Notes: generated by a model not told the origin, from the letters alone. Counted from the stretch's first letter, positions 18,018-26,386 are shown. The stretch: 64,000 nucleotides of DNA from Streptomyces sp. NBC_00259 (GCF_036181745.1 NZ_CP108080.1:7567501-7631500), one strand, 5' to 3'. Translations and numbers: made by a program.

Positions 18018-18221
18018 TCAGGCGGGGGTGATGTTCTCCGCCTGGGGGCCCTTCTGGCCCTGGGTGATGTCGAAGGTGACGGCCTGGCCTTCCTGGAGCT
18101 CACGGAAGCCGGACGAGTTGATGTTGGAGTAGTGGGCGAAGACGTCGGGGCCGCCGCCGTCCTGCGCGATGAAGCCGAAGCCCTTTTCCGAGTTGAACCA
18201 CTTGACAGTTCCGCTGGCCAT
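18018..18221 (-). CDS. CspA-type cold-shock protein, copy 1
   Basis: 67 residues, standard length. It contains KGFGFI (RNP1) and VFAHYS (RNP2), the aromatic nucleic-acid-binding surface of single cold-shock domains, and acts as an RNA chaperone in the cytoplasm. It differs from copy 2 (18,800) at only four positions: Ala/Glu in FI-AQ/EQ, Asn/Ala in YSNI-N/A, Ala/Lys in EGQ-A/K and Ile/Val in FD-I/V. It is divergent from copy 2 and carries the same kind of structured leader. The ribosome site is GAGAGG. Confidence 0.95.
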   Translation of the reverse strand: MASGTVKWFNSEKGFGFIAQDGGGPDVFAHYSNINSSGFRELQEGQAVTFDITQGQKGPQAENITPA

Positions 18222-18326
18222 GCCAGTGCCTCTCAGTCGACAGCGGGTCCGCACCGCGCGGACCCGGAGGTGATCGCCCTGGTTCTCAGGCACTGCACAG
18301 CAAAACGCCCACGCCGGAGCGCGGGC
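18222..18326 (-). promoter_or_regulatory. structured 5' leader of cold-shock copy 1
   Basis: Read on the minus strand: hairpin 1 with an 8-bp stem (18319-18326 with 18307-18314, one G-U pair, loop TCCG); GGCGTTTTGCTG directly after it (18298-18309); the box GGCGATCACCTCCGG (18264-18278); hairpin 2 with stem GGGTCCGC/GCGGACCC (18245-18252, 18258-18265); then the ribosome site and ATG. The same order, with a 15-base identical box, precedes copy 2. The box contains GATCACCTCC, identical to the anti-Shine-Dalgarno end of 16S rRNA, so it can pair with the gene's own ribosome site. Confidence 0.65.
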
Positions 18327-18361
18327 AGGTACTGCGAACCACGACATCTGCCAGCGACGCT

Positions 18362-18498
18362 ACACGGCGAGACGGGCTATCACCAGAGAGCAATCGATCC
18401 GGTTCTTCGCCACGTTCCCGGATGACGCTCGGGAACGGGCCAACCGCCTCGTCGAGCAGTCCATGGAGGAGTGGGATCGGGTGGGTCGGGGCTCCTGA
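18362..18498 (+). other. possible remnant of a coding sequence
   Basis: An open frame reads ITREQSIRFFATFPDDARERANRLVEQSMEEW and stops at 18498. Its charged, helix-like composition is more protein-like than its surroundings, but no start, ribosome site or upstream domain is visible. It may be the 3' end of a deleted gene. Otherwise the 18,327-18,683 stretch holds nothing I can identify. Confidence 0.25.
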
Positions 18499-18683
18499 GG
18501 CGGGCTGAGCCGCGGAATGGTCCCGCGACCGGTCCGGAGGAGCTGGTCAGAGGTCGGGTGGGAGTGGAGCCGGTACGCCGGGCTGCGGGGCGACACTCGG
18601 CAGACTGCGGAGGTGGCTTTCGTGGTGGTCAGGGCGGGGCTCGTGTAGCGTCTCCTCCAGCTGTCGTGGTTCCGAAGTTCCTT

Positions 18684-18799
18684 CCGCCCGTGAGCACATG
18701 CACGGGCGGTTTTGCTGTTCAGCGTCGCTGAGGACCCGGCGATCACCTCCGGTCCCCGCATGGTGCGGGGGCCGACCTTGAGTCCTTTGGAGGACGTGC
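18684..18799 (+). promoter_or_regulatory. structured 5' leader of cold-shock copy 2
   Basis: Hairpin 1 is CCGCCCGTG (18684-18692) / CACGGGCGG (18701-18709), a perfect 9-bp stem followed by TTTTGCTGTT, so it could also act as an attenuator. The box GGCGATCACCTCCGG is at 18738-18752. Hairpin 2 is CCCCGCA (18754-18760) / TGCGGGG (18764-18770). The ribosome site GGAGG is at 18789-18793. CCTCC in the box is complementary to that GGAGG. Stem sequences differ from leader 1 but pairing is kept. Confidence 0.65.
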
Positions 18800-19003
18800 A
18801 TGGCCAGCGGAACCGTTAAGTGGTTCAACTCGGAGAAGGGCTTCGGCTTCATCGAGCAGGACGGTGGAGGCCCGGACGTCTTCGCCCACTACTCCAACAT
18901 CGCCAGCTCGGGCTTCCGTGAGCTGCAGGAGGGCCAGAAGGTGACGTTCGACGTCACCCAGGGCCAGAAGGGCCCCCAGGCGGAGAACATCACCCCCGCC
19001 TGA
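18800..19003 (+). CDS. CspA-type cold-shock protein, copy 2
   Basis: 67 residues with KGFGFI and VFAHYS RNA-binding motifs, a single cold-shock domain without extensions. It is 63/67 identical to the divergent copy at 18,018, which indicates a duplication with selection to keep the sequence. The ATG follows GGAGG by six bases. The gene is flanked by its own structured leader and a strong terminator, so it is a single-gene transcript. Confidence 0.95.
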   Translation: MASGTVKWFNSEKGFGFIEQDGGGPDVFAHYSNIASSGFRELQEGQKVTFDVTQGQKGPQAENITPA

Positions 19004-19017
19004 CCCAAGGGTCCCTG

Positions 19018-19052
19018 GTGCCCGCCCCCAGCTGTCTGATGGGGGCGGGCAC
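19018..19052 (+). terminator. perfect 13-bp hairpin after cold-shock copy 2
   Basis: GTGCCCGCCCCCA (19018-19030), a 9-base loop, then the exact complement (19040-19052), 14 bp after the stop codon. Confidence 0.85.
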
Positions 19053-19211
19053 AGTCCTCTCCGGGCACGAGGCGGACCTTGCCAGGCGGGATGTCGCGCT
19101 TCTCCAGAGGCACAGCCGCTGCGTCCGCGAGAACGGCAGCCCGCTGCCGGGAGCGCACCGTGTTCGAAAACCGGAATGCGTCGGCTCGTACGGTTCTGGG
19201 ATCATGCACGG

Positions 19212-21386
19212 ATGTCCCATCGTCTCGAACCCCTGGTCATCCGGCACACCCACCGTCTGCCCGCCCCTTCCGGACCGGCCGGGCAGGGCGGCGTCGCGGC
19301 GCGGCAGTTCGATGCCGCCCTGATGTCCGTGGGCTTCAAGCTTTCGGCGGATCTGCTGGAGGCCCTGTCGGGGCTGAGCGAGGAGACGGTCGTCGAGATC
19401 GCCGTGCGCACGCTGGGCACCGTCCGCGAGATGGTCGGCGACCATGTCCGGCACAACGTCTACTTCATCGACTTTCCGGCCAAGGTGCCGGACACGTTCG
19501 ACTTCTGGATGCGGTGCATTGCCGAGGCCCTCGCCGACGACGCAACGTACGAGCGCACCCTCGCCCAGCTCGGCACCGGTGTCGTCGACCTGCTGACCCT
19601 GCCGTCGTACGGCAACTACCGGCACACGTACGCCGAGATGCTCGCTGCCCACGACGAACTGATCGCCGCTGCGGGCGACCGTATGACGGTCCTGCACCTG
19701 GGCGGCACCCCGGACGACGAGGTCACCGCCCTGTATCTGGCCCTGGCCCGCAGTACCACTCCGCTGGGCGAGGAGGGCCTGCGCGACCTCGGCTCACTCG
19801 CCGGGTCCTGCGCGGAGGGCCCCCAGCCCGAGGCGATCCCGGTCCGGGAGAACCGTGCCGTCGTCAACCTCGCCCGCATCGACGCCGGCGTGGACCTACT
19901 GCTGGACAGCGTCACCGATGTGCTCCGTCTCGCCTGCGCACTGTCGGACGGCGACGTGACCCTCGTGGAACCGACCCGGTTCCGGTCGCTGTCCCGACCG
20001 GTGCGCCGCGTCCTGCTCGCCGGCCTCGACTCGGTCGTCGCGGCAACCCCGGCGAAGCTCGCCGACGTGACCGCGCACCGTGAGGCGTTCAAGCGCCTCG
20101 GCGAGCGCCTCCACCCGCACGAATACCGAGCGCGCTGGCCGCACGCCGCCGACGTGTTCGCCGTCGCCCGGGGCGAGAAGGAGGCCCGGTCCTTCGGCAG
20201 CCGCGTCGAGGAACTCCTCGCCGCCGGCGACGTCACCGGGGCGGCGCGGCTGCTGGTGGCCGCGCCGGGCACACTGTTCCGCTCCCTGGACCGCCTGCTG
20301 CGCGCGTGTACCGTCCAGGACGAGCGCGACGCCGTCACGACCGCCGCCGAGCAGGTCGCCCCCCAGGTGTCCGCCCGGGTCCTCTTGTCCGTCCGCGAGC
20401 ACCTCCACAACCGCACCGAGGACACCGGCGAGCGTCGCGTCTTCGTCAACCGCCTGGGCCGCGCCTGGGTTGCCGCCGACACCCGCCGACCGGTACCGGC
20501 GCCCGAGCGCACGCGCATGATCGCCACCCTGGACGCCGAGACGCGCAGCCGCCTCCCGGAGCCGGGGCATCTGCTCATCGACCCCGACATCCTCGATGTC
20601 GCGCTACCGCTCAGCGGCAGGGCGACGGCGGCCGGTCTCGGCGTGCTGCCCCGTGGCTCCCTCTCCCCGGTCGACGGCGAACTGCTGCGGTTCTTCGTCC
20701 ACTGGAAGCAGACGAGCCGCAGCACCGACTACGACCTGTCGGCCTTGATGCTGGACGCCTCGTACACGACGGTCTCCTGGCTGTCGTACACCGCCCTCAC
20801 CGAGGTCGGGGGCGAACACTCCGGCGACATCACCGACGCACCCGACGGCGCCTCGGAGTTCATCAACCTGCGCCTGGGTGCCGTGCGCGGCACCTACATC
20901 GTCCCGCAGGTCAACATCTACTCCGGGGAGGGATTCGAGGAGGTCGAGGAGTCGTTCTTCGGCTTCATGCTGCGCGACGTCGAGCAGCAGGGCCGCCCCT
21001 TCGAGCCGCGCACCGTGCGCATGAAGTCGGAGCTGCGCGGTCCGGGCAGGGTCGCACTGCCGGTGGCGTTCCTGCGCGGAAGCGACGGCCGCTGGCGCGC
21101 CAAGTGGCTGCACCTGTACCTCAAGGGCAACCCGAACTCCAACCAGGTGGAGGGAAACCGGGTGTCGGTCGCGACGCTGCTGCGCGGCATCGTCGAGCGC
21201 GACCATCTCGCCGTCCGCCACCTCATCGACCTGATGGCCGACCGCGCCACCGCCACCACGCTGTGGGACGGTACGACGATCCCGGACGGCCCCGTCACGT
21301 ACATCGGCCTGGAACGTCCGGACGGACTCCACCCGCAGTCCAGGGTCTTCACCCCGGAAAACCTGCGCGACGTGATTCCCGGCTGA
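19212..21386 (+). CDS. TerD-domain protein related to the MXAN_6230/SCO0854 family
   Basis: 724 residues from the ATG at 19212; an in-frame ATG at 19176 is an alternative. The N-terminal 150 residues (ARQFDAALMSVGFKLSADLLEAL, FPAKVPDTFDFWM) and the long helical middle recall the MXAN_6230/SCO0854 family, but the RING-type Cys/His cluster of that family is absent. The C-terminal part from about residue 490 is TerD-like: HWKQTSRSTDYDLSALMLD, VGGEHSGDITDAPDGASEFINLRLG, IVPQVNIYSGEGFEE and AKWLHLYLKGN. TerD domains bind calcium and belong to chemical-stress and phage-response networks. The gene stands alone between two terminators. Family placement is by resemblance. Confidence 0.55.
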   Translation: MSHRLEPLVIRHTHRLPAPSGPAGQGGVAARQFDAALMSVGFKLSADLLEALSGLSEETVVEIAVRTLGTVREMVGDHVRHNVYFIDFPAKVPDTFDFWMRCIAEALADDATYERTLAQLGTGVVDLLTLPSYGNYRHTYAEMLAAHDELIAAAGDRMTVLHLGGTPDDEVTALYLALARSTTPLGEEGLRDLGSLAGSCAEGPQPEAIPVRENRAVVNLARIDAGVDLLLDSVTDVLRLACALSDGDVTLVEPTRFRSLSRPVRRVLLAGLDSVVAATPAKLADVTAHREAFKRLGERLHPHEYRARWPHAADVFAVARGEKEARSFGSRVEELLAAGDVTGAARLLVAAPGTLFRSLDRLLRACTVQDERDAVTTAAEQVAPQVSARVLLSVREHLHNRTEDTGERRVFVNRLGRAWVAADTRRPVPAPERTRMIATLDAETRSRLPEPGHLLIDPDILDVALPLSGRATAAGLGVLPRGSLSPVDGELLRFFVHWKQTSRSTDYDLSALMLDASYTTVSWLSYTALTEVGGEHSGDITDAPDGASEFINLRLGAVRGTYIVPQVNIYSGEGFEEVEESFFGFMLRDVEQQGRPFEPRTVRMKSELRGPGRVALPVAFLRGSDGRWRAKWLHLYLKGNPNSNQVEGNRVSVATLLRGIVERDHLAVRHLIDLMADRATATTLWDGTTIPDGPVTYIGLERPDGLHPQSRVFTPENLRDVIPG

Positions 21387-21476
21387 CTGCTAGCGTTGGC
21401 CCCGGCGAGGCCATGAACGGACTTCCTTCTCATCCTTTCTGAAACTAGTGCGTTCGCTTTCCTCGCCTTCGACATC

Positions 21477-21506
21477 ATGCCGGGGTGCCCAAGGGCACCC
21501 CGGCAT
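21477..21506 (+). terminator. 14-bp hairpin after the TerD-domain gene
   Basis: ATGCCGGGGTGCCC (21477-21490) and its exact complement (21493-21506) with a two-base spacer, 90 bp after the stop. The remaining 265 bp up to the NLP start (21,507-21,771) hold no gene; they probably contain the NLP promoter. Confidence 0.8.
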
Positions 21507-21771
21507 CGTTGTGCCAGCGGGTGATGGGCCGGCTCGCTGCCCGGGCGCACGGAAACGGGCAAGCACGCACGCGGTCGTAGAGGAGGCGCGGTCGCTGCCG
21601 CGCAGGAGACGCGAGTGGGTGGGGCGGTCAGTGGGGCCGCGTCCCGTACTTGGTCCACTCTTCAGCGCATAGTCATCTCACCCCTCTTGGTATTCCGCCG
21701 AATTACCTGAAGGCTGTGGCGGACATGTCAACGGATCGTGTACCCCACACCACGGTTTCCAGGAGGACTTG

Positions 21772-22539
21772 GTGCAGCAGAGCTCCAGAATCCGCAGGGC
21801 TTCGCTCATCCTCGCCGGCGCGTTCGCGCTGGTGCTCGCCGTTCCGAACACCGCTCTCGCCGCGCCGTTGGCCGCCCTGCCGGCCAACGCGGACACGCTG
21901 GACCAGACGTTCCAGCCGGCCTACGACTACGACACCGACGGCTGTTACGCGACGCCGGCCATCGGTCCCGACGGCACCATCAACCCTGGCCTGAAGCCCA
22001 CCGGAGCCCTCAACGGCAACTGCCGGGACGCGTCGGACCTGGTCAACACGAACGGGTACTCCCGCGCCAAGTGCAACAACGGCTGGTGCGCCGTCATCTA
22101 CGGGCTCTACTTCGAGAAGGACCAGGCCATCCCCGGTATCAGTCTCGGCGGGCACCGCCACGACTGGGAGCACGTCGTGGTCTGGGTGCAGAACAACCAG
22201 GCGCAGTACGTCGCCACCTCTGCGCACGGAGATTTCAACATCTACCCGCGCGACCAGATCCGCTGGGACGGCACCCACCCGAAGGTCGTGTACCACAAGG
22301 ACGGTGTGAGCACGCACTGCTTCCGCCCCGCCAACTCCAACGACGAACCGCCGGAGAACCACCAGCGCACCTGGCAGTTCCCCACGCTCGTCGGCTGGAA
22401 CGGCTACCCGGCGGGCTTGCGCGACAAGCTCAGCCAAGCCGACTTCGGCAGTGCCCACTTCGGGCTCAAGGACGGCAGCTTCGAGGGCCACCTCGCCGAA
22501 GCCAAGCCGGCCGGCATCCCGTTCGACCCCTATGCGTGA
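21772..22539 (+). CDS. secreted NPP1/NLP (necrosis- and ethylene-inducing protein-like)
   Basis: 255 residues from a GTG with AGGAGG five bases upstream (a TTG one codon earlier is in frame). A Sec signal peptide (IRRASLILAGAFALVLAV core, Ala cleavage site near 32) is followed by the NPP1 domain. The family heptapeptide is present exactly as GHRHDWE near residues 124-130, and the metal-binding Asp/His/Glu set is kept. Cysteines appear at DGCY, GNCR, KCNNGWC and THCF. NLPs bind plant sphingolipids and lyse dicot membranes in pathogens, but saprophytic actinomycetes also carry them and toxicity is not predictable from sequence. It is a single-gene unit. Confidence 0.92.
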   Translation: MQQSSRIRRASLILAGAFALVLAVPNTALAAPLAALPANADTLDQTFQPAYDYDTDGCYATPAIGPDGTINPGLKPTGALNGNCRDASDLVNTNGYSRAKCNNGWCAVIYGLYFEKDQAIPGISLGGHRHDWEHVVVWVQNNQAQYVATSAHGDFNIYPRDQIRWDGTHPKVVYHKDGVSTHCFRPANSNDEPPENHQRTWQFPTLVGWNGYPAGLRDKLSQADFGSAHFGLKDGSFEGHLAEAKPAGIPFDPYA

Positions 22540-22568
22540 CGGGTAGCCCCCTCAGCCGTTCTCCGGCG

Positions 22569-22601
22569 CCCCGACGGTAGTGGTGCTCCGCGCCGTCGGG
22601 G
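22569..22601 (+). terminator. hairpin after the NLP gene
   Basis: CCCCGACGG (22569-22577) and CCGTCGGGG (22593-22601) form a perfect 9-bp stem with a 15-base loop, 30 bp after the stop codon. Confidence 0.7.
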
Positions 22602-22959
22602 ACGCCGTGAACCGGCCGGGCGAAGCAACGGACGCAGCCTTCTGCGAACTTGTTCTCCTTGCTCTTGTCGGGGTGTTCAGGGACGTGAGGCGTCTCAGAT
22701 TCGCCGGTGGATCAGACGGCAGCGTGGGCGAGGCGATCGCAGAGCTCGAATGATCTGCCGCTCGAGAAGCCAGGTGGCGGCGGCCGCCGCCCGAGCGGGG
22801 GCCGCCCAGGCCGAGACGGTCAGCTCGGCGACGACGAGCGCACTGTCGCTCATGGCCGTGGCCGTATCGGCCGCATCGTTGGGATTCCGGGGTCGGTCGT
22901 CCTGGGGGCCTGCGGCCGAAGGTTCATCCGGGCCGGGGCTCGCGGTGTCGCAAGGCTGT
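22602..22959. other. intergenic region, no gene recognised
   Basis: 358 bp between convergent genes. Open frames on both strands are low-complexity and lack ribosome sites. Nothing recognisable is seen. Confidence 0.45.
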
Positions 22960-23493
22960 TCACGAGGCGTTGTGGACGATCTCCGCCAGTTCGTCGGCGG
23001 ACTCGGGGGTCAGACGGTAGAACCCCTGGAGGCTGATCGAGCGTTCGAGGCGGCCGTCTTCCACGTACTTCAGCAGGCGGGTCTGGCCTCGGCGGTTGCG
23101 CCAAGTGAGCCGTGCCAGAAGGTCGCCGGGTATCGGTATGTCGAAGCGCACGGGTGTCGCGTCCACGTGCACTGCCGTGGCACCGCAGCCGTCGGCGCCG
23201 AGCATCGACCAGTCGGCGTGTCCGGGAAAGGCCGGATCCTGCCACGTGGCAGGGGCGGTGCCGCAGCAGCCTCGCCGTCCCAGGTCGATCACCCGCATCC
23301 GGCTCACCACGAACACGACGCGCTGGTTGACGTGGAGCGCGTACACGTCGTCACCTGCACGGGCGCCCGACCATGCGGGCAGCGAGGAGTGGACGCCGCT
23401 GAAGGCGACCGGTGGCCGCTCACCGGCGCGGCCCGTCCTGCGCAGCGCGCGGCAGGTGTCGTGGGTCCACAGAACGGTGAAGGCATCAGTCAT
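22960..23493 (-). CDS. hypothetical protein, 177 residues
   Basis: ATG at 23493 with AGGA nine bases upstream. No family is recognised. The sequence looks globular: TVLWTHDTCRALRRTGRAGERPPVAFSGV, then a strand-rich core (DDVYALHVNQRVVFVVSRMRVIDL) and a DGCGATAVHVDATPVRFDIPIPGDLLARLTW segment with a terminal helical tail. Two cysteine spots (RRGCCGTA and DGCGAT) could bind a metal. No signal peptide or membrane segment is seen. It is divergent from the decayed phosphatase at 23,763. Confidence 0.6.
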   Translation of the reverse strand: MTDAFTVLWTHDTCRALRRTGRAGERPPVAFSGVHSSLPAWSGARAGDDVYALHVNQRVVFVVSRMRVIDLGRRGCCGTAPATWQDPAFPGHADWSMLGADGCGATAVHVDATPVRFDIPIPGDLLARLTWRNRRGQTRLLKYVEDGRLERSISLQGFYRLTPESADELAEIVHNAS

Positions 23494-23762
23494 GTCGTGA
23501 TCCTAAGAACGAGGACTGACAACCGGCCGCGCACGCCTCTGCAGGCCCGAGGGCCTGCTGACCTCACGCGCTCATGCCAGACGAGCGGCGGGGGCCGGCC
23601 CTCCGCGGATGCCTCGGGTCGAGGTTGAGCATCGAGGTCGACCGGCGGTAGCCGTGCACCGTGAGGCCCAGGCACCGGACGACGCACCGACAGCGGCATC
23701 GTCCACACGCCTGAGGACCGCAGGAAAGGCGGTACCCGGCAACAGAGCCGGAGAATCGAGAC

Positions 23763-24925
23763 ATGGCAGGAAAGAAACCCGCACCGACAGACCTGGCCGG
23801 CATCCTGCAGCGTGCAGGCGACGTCGCCGGAACCGCGCTGGGATCCCTCCTCACCCGGTCCGCGCTCGGCTTCGCCATCTGGGACACCGACCTGCGCTGC
23901 ATCTGGGTGAACGACGCGCTGGAGAAGTACGACGGAGTCCCCCGGGAGCAGCGGCTCGGCCGTCGGCCGGGCACGGCGCTGCCCGGCGACGCCGGAGTGC
24001 TGGAGTCCGCGATGCGGGAGGTGCTGGCGACCGGCATCTCGGACTTCGGCCGCGAGTACCGCGCCCCGATCATGGAACGGGCCGGAGGGAACCGTGCGTT
24101 CTCCGTCTGCGCCATCCGCCTGGACGACGCGGAAGGCCGGACGCTGGGGGTGTGTGCCAAGTGGTCCTTGAGGTCACCGGCAGACGGTGGGCCGAGGACC
24201 GCCTGGCCCTCGTCAGCGAGGCCGGCGCCCGCATCGGCACCACGCTCGACGTCATGCACACGGCGCAGGAACTGGCCGACTTCACCGTGCCGCTGCTCGC
24301 CGACTACGTGACCGTCGACCTGACCGAGGCCGTCCGACTCGGCGAGGAGCCCCTGGAGCGGCTGGGTCCGATGGGCGGACGCCTCCCGAAGTTCCGGCGC
24401 GCGGGCATGGCCTCGATCCACCCCGGCACCCCGGAGTCCCTGTGGCCGCGCGGCGAGGTGGTCTACGTTCCCCCTGCCTCGCCCTTCATCCGAGTGCTGT
24501 CCTCCGGGAAGTCCGTCCTGCAGCCGGTGCTGGAAACCGCCCCAGGCACATGGCTGGACGACGACCCGGCACGGGCCGCGAAGATCCGCGAGCTGGGCAT
24601 GCATTCCTTGATGGTCGTTCCGGTCCACGCCCGCGGTGCCCTCCTGGGGGTGGCGGTGTTCGTACGGACGGACACCCCGGCACCGTTCGACGAGGCCGAC
24701 CTGCTGTTCGCCGAGGAACTGGTGGCCAGGGCCGCGCTGAGCCTGGACAACGCCCGCCGGTACACGCGTGAGCGCGCAACCGCCCTGGCCCTCCAGCACA
24801 GCCTGCTCCCGCGCAGTGTGAGCGGCGGAGCCGCCGCGGACGTGGTGGCCCGTTATCTCCCCGCGGACGCCGAGGGCGGTGAGGGCGGCGTGGGCCGATA
24901 CGTCCATGGACAGCCCTACCGATGA
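23763..24925 (+). pseudogene. PAS-GAF-(PP2C) sensor phosphatase, frameshifted and truncated
   Basis: The first frame (from the ATG at 23763) encodes a PAS domain: SALGFAIWDTDLRCIWVNDALEKYDG, REYRAPIMERAGGNRAFSVCAIRLDDAEGRTLGVC. Near 24,158-24,162 the frame shifts by a one- or two-base change, and the second frame continues at VVLEVTGRRWAEDRLALVSEAGARIG with a GAF domain (ELADFTVPLLADYVTVDL to HSLMVVPVHARGALLGVAVFVR) and the linker QHSLLPR. In intact relatives a SpoIIE/PP2C domain starts here (YLPADxxGGVGGDWFD). In this copy it is lost after GGVG, where the sequence joins the next gene. It was a Streptomyces RsbP/RsbU-type anti-anti-sigma phosphatase and is now inactive. Confidence 0.8.
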
Positions 24926-25292
24926 CGTGGCTCAGGCGATCGCTGGTGAACTGCAGCTCATGGATCCGCATGTCCGCGCCTCGCGCGAACTGGCCGGACA
25001 GCTCCTCGACCCGCAGTTCGTGGAGGTCGGTGGGTCGGGGCGACGGTGGACGTACGAGACCATGCTCTCCGAACTACCCGACCATCCGGGGAGTTCACCG
25101 GATGGCCTCCGCTACGAGCCCTCAGAGATCTCGGGCGTGATCCTGGCCCCGGGACTGGTTCACCTCACCTTCGAGACCGTCCTCGGCGAGCGCAGGACCA
25201 GGCACAGTTCGATCTGGCGCAAGGGAGACGGAGCCGCGGGATGGCGGATGTACTACCACCAGGCGACACGCGTGCCTCCTGGCGTGGAGTAG
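24906..25292 (+). CDS. DUF4440 / SnoaL-like (NTF2-fold) small protein
   Basis: 128 residues from the ATG at 24906, overlapping the end of the phosphatase pseudogene; an earlier in-frame ATG at 24879 lies within pseudogene sequence. The fold signature is AIAGELQLMDPHVRASRELAGQLLDPQFVEVGGSG as the first helix-strand unit, then TYETMLSEL and a terminal FETVLGERRTRHSSIWRKG, GWRMYYHQATRVP. This is the DUF4440 pattern. The function is unknown; members include small enzymes and ligand binders. No strong ribosome site is visible, which agrees with the gene having been brought here by the deletion that removed the PP2C domain. Confidence 0.7.
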   Translation: MDSPTDDVAQAIAGELQLMDPHVRASRELAGQLLDPQFVEVGGSGRRWTYETMLSELPDHPGSSPDGLRYEPSEISGVILAPGLVHLTFETVLGERRTRHSSIWRKGDGAAGWRMYYHQATRVPPGVE

Positions 25293-25349
25293 GCCCCTTA
25301 CAAGTGGGCCGGAGTCCGCGGTCAGTGACGCAGCTACTGACGCAGGCAC

Positions 25350-25812
25350 TCAGTCGAGACAGAACTCGTTGCCCTCGATGTCCTGCATCACGATGCACGA
25401 CTCATTGTCCTCATCGGCGGGCAGCAGTCGCACGCGTACCGCGCCGAGCGCGACCAGGCGCGTGCACTCGGCCTCCAGTGTGGCCAAGCGCTCTTCACCC
25501 ACGAGCCCGGTGCCGACCCGTACGTCAAGATGAAGCCGATTCTTGGCGACCTTGCCCTCGGGAACCCGCTGAAAGAACAGTCGCGGGCCCACACCTGAGG
25601 GATCAGTGCACGCGAACCATGAACCCTGATCCTCAGGTGGCAGCGAGCGACCGTAAGCGTCCCAGGTGGCAAACCCCTGCGGTGGCGGCGGCACGACCGC
25701 GCGATCGACGGGCTGCGCGCCCTCGCGCTGCTCGCCGTGCCGACCGGGCACGAGCTACGCGCTCAGGTTCTGCGCAGTCGAAGGTGACTTGGAACTGCTT
25801 GATCGACGACAT
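25350..25812 (-). pseudogene. VOC (glyoxalase-like) protein interrupted by foreign sequence
   Basis: From the ATG at 25812 the minus strand reads MSSIKQFQVTFDCAEPERVA, the usual start of this VOC subfamily. The continuation VVPPPPQGFATWDAYGRSLPPEDQ to IVMQDIEGNEFCLD lies in another frame from about 25,692 downwards. Between them (about 25,693-25,755) the expected segment of about eight residues is replaced by some 55 bp that, on the plus strand, read RAIDGLRALALLAVPTGH, the N-terminal signature of acyltransferase-3 membrane enzymes. The metal/ligand C-terminal half is otherwise intact. A shorter product starting within the C-terminal frame is possible but would lack half of the fold. Confidence 0.72.
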
Positions 25813-26034
25813 CGGCGCACCATAGCAGGGGGGCGACGGTCGGGGACGTGGGCGCCAGGTCGGCCGACAGGGCGATGCTCAGCAGCCCGACTGCGTGGAT
25901 GAGTTGATGGCCTGTCACCCTCCGCGCCATCGGTTCGGGCCAAGATCGATGGCGCCGGGGGAGCATTTCCTGCGGGGAGCCCTCGTGGCCCGGCCGGTTC
26001 AATATGCTGGCGTTCAAGTCGTGGAGGGGGCCCG

Positions 26035-26382
26035 GTGGATCAGGACGAGCGCGACGTGCTCTCGATGGTGTGCGAGGAACTGCCCGCACTGCGGGCCGAG
26101 ATCTCGGCGCACTCCGAGGAGAAGGGCCGGCTGCTGGCGCGTATCGAGTCGGAGGCCGCCGCACGGCGGCCGATCCTGCCGCTGCTCGCCGAGCTGTTGG
26201 GCACGACTCGTGACGAGACCCGACAGGCACTCGGCGCCGGGCTGCCGGGGGCCGGGGCAGGGCGTGCCGACGAGGAGTGGTTCGTCTGCCCTGATGGCGC
26301 CTGCGAGCGCGTCGCCACGACCGTGCCCGCCGGGCCCGTGCCGGTCTGCGCGGTGACCCGACGGACGATGAGGCGGCAGTAG
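26035..26382 (+). CDS. small Cys-containing protein of the CHAT module (possible zinc ribbon)
   Basis: 115 residues from a GTG preceded by GGAGGGGG. The N-terminal 80 residues are helical and charged (DERDVLSMVCEELPALRAEISAHSEEKGRLLARIE), probably a coiled coil. The C-terminal tail EEWFVCPDGACERVATTVPAGPVPVCAV has three cysteines in a short-ribbon arrangement. It is four bases upstream of the membrane-protein gene, which overlaps the TPR-CHAT gene, so the three genes form one operon. I infer an adaptor or sensor role in that module. Comparable small proteins accompany CATRA-type (caspase/TPR-associated) conflict systems, but identity with those is not proven. Confidence 0.72.
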   Translation: MDQDERDVLSMVCEELPALRAEISAHSEEKGRLLARIESEAAARRPILPLLAELLGTTRDETRQALGAGLPGAGAGRADEEWFVCPDGACERVATTVPAGPVPVCAVTRRTMRRQ

Positions 26383-26386
26383 CCCC

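Noticed and set aside
18360..18761. 133-codon minus-strand open frame between the cold-shock genes
   Set aside because: Ser/Arg-rich and overlaps the conserved leader structure of cold-shock copy 2. No ribosome site.
22602..22959. Possible small gene in the gap after the NLP gene
   Set aside because: Frames on both strands are low-complexity and lack start signals.
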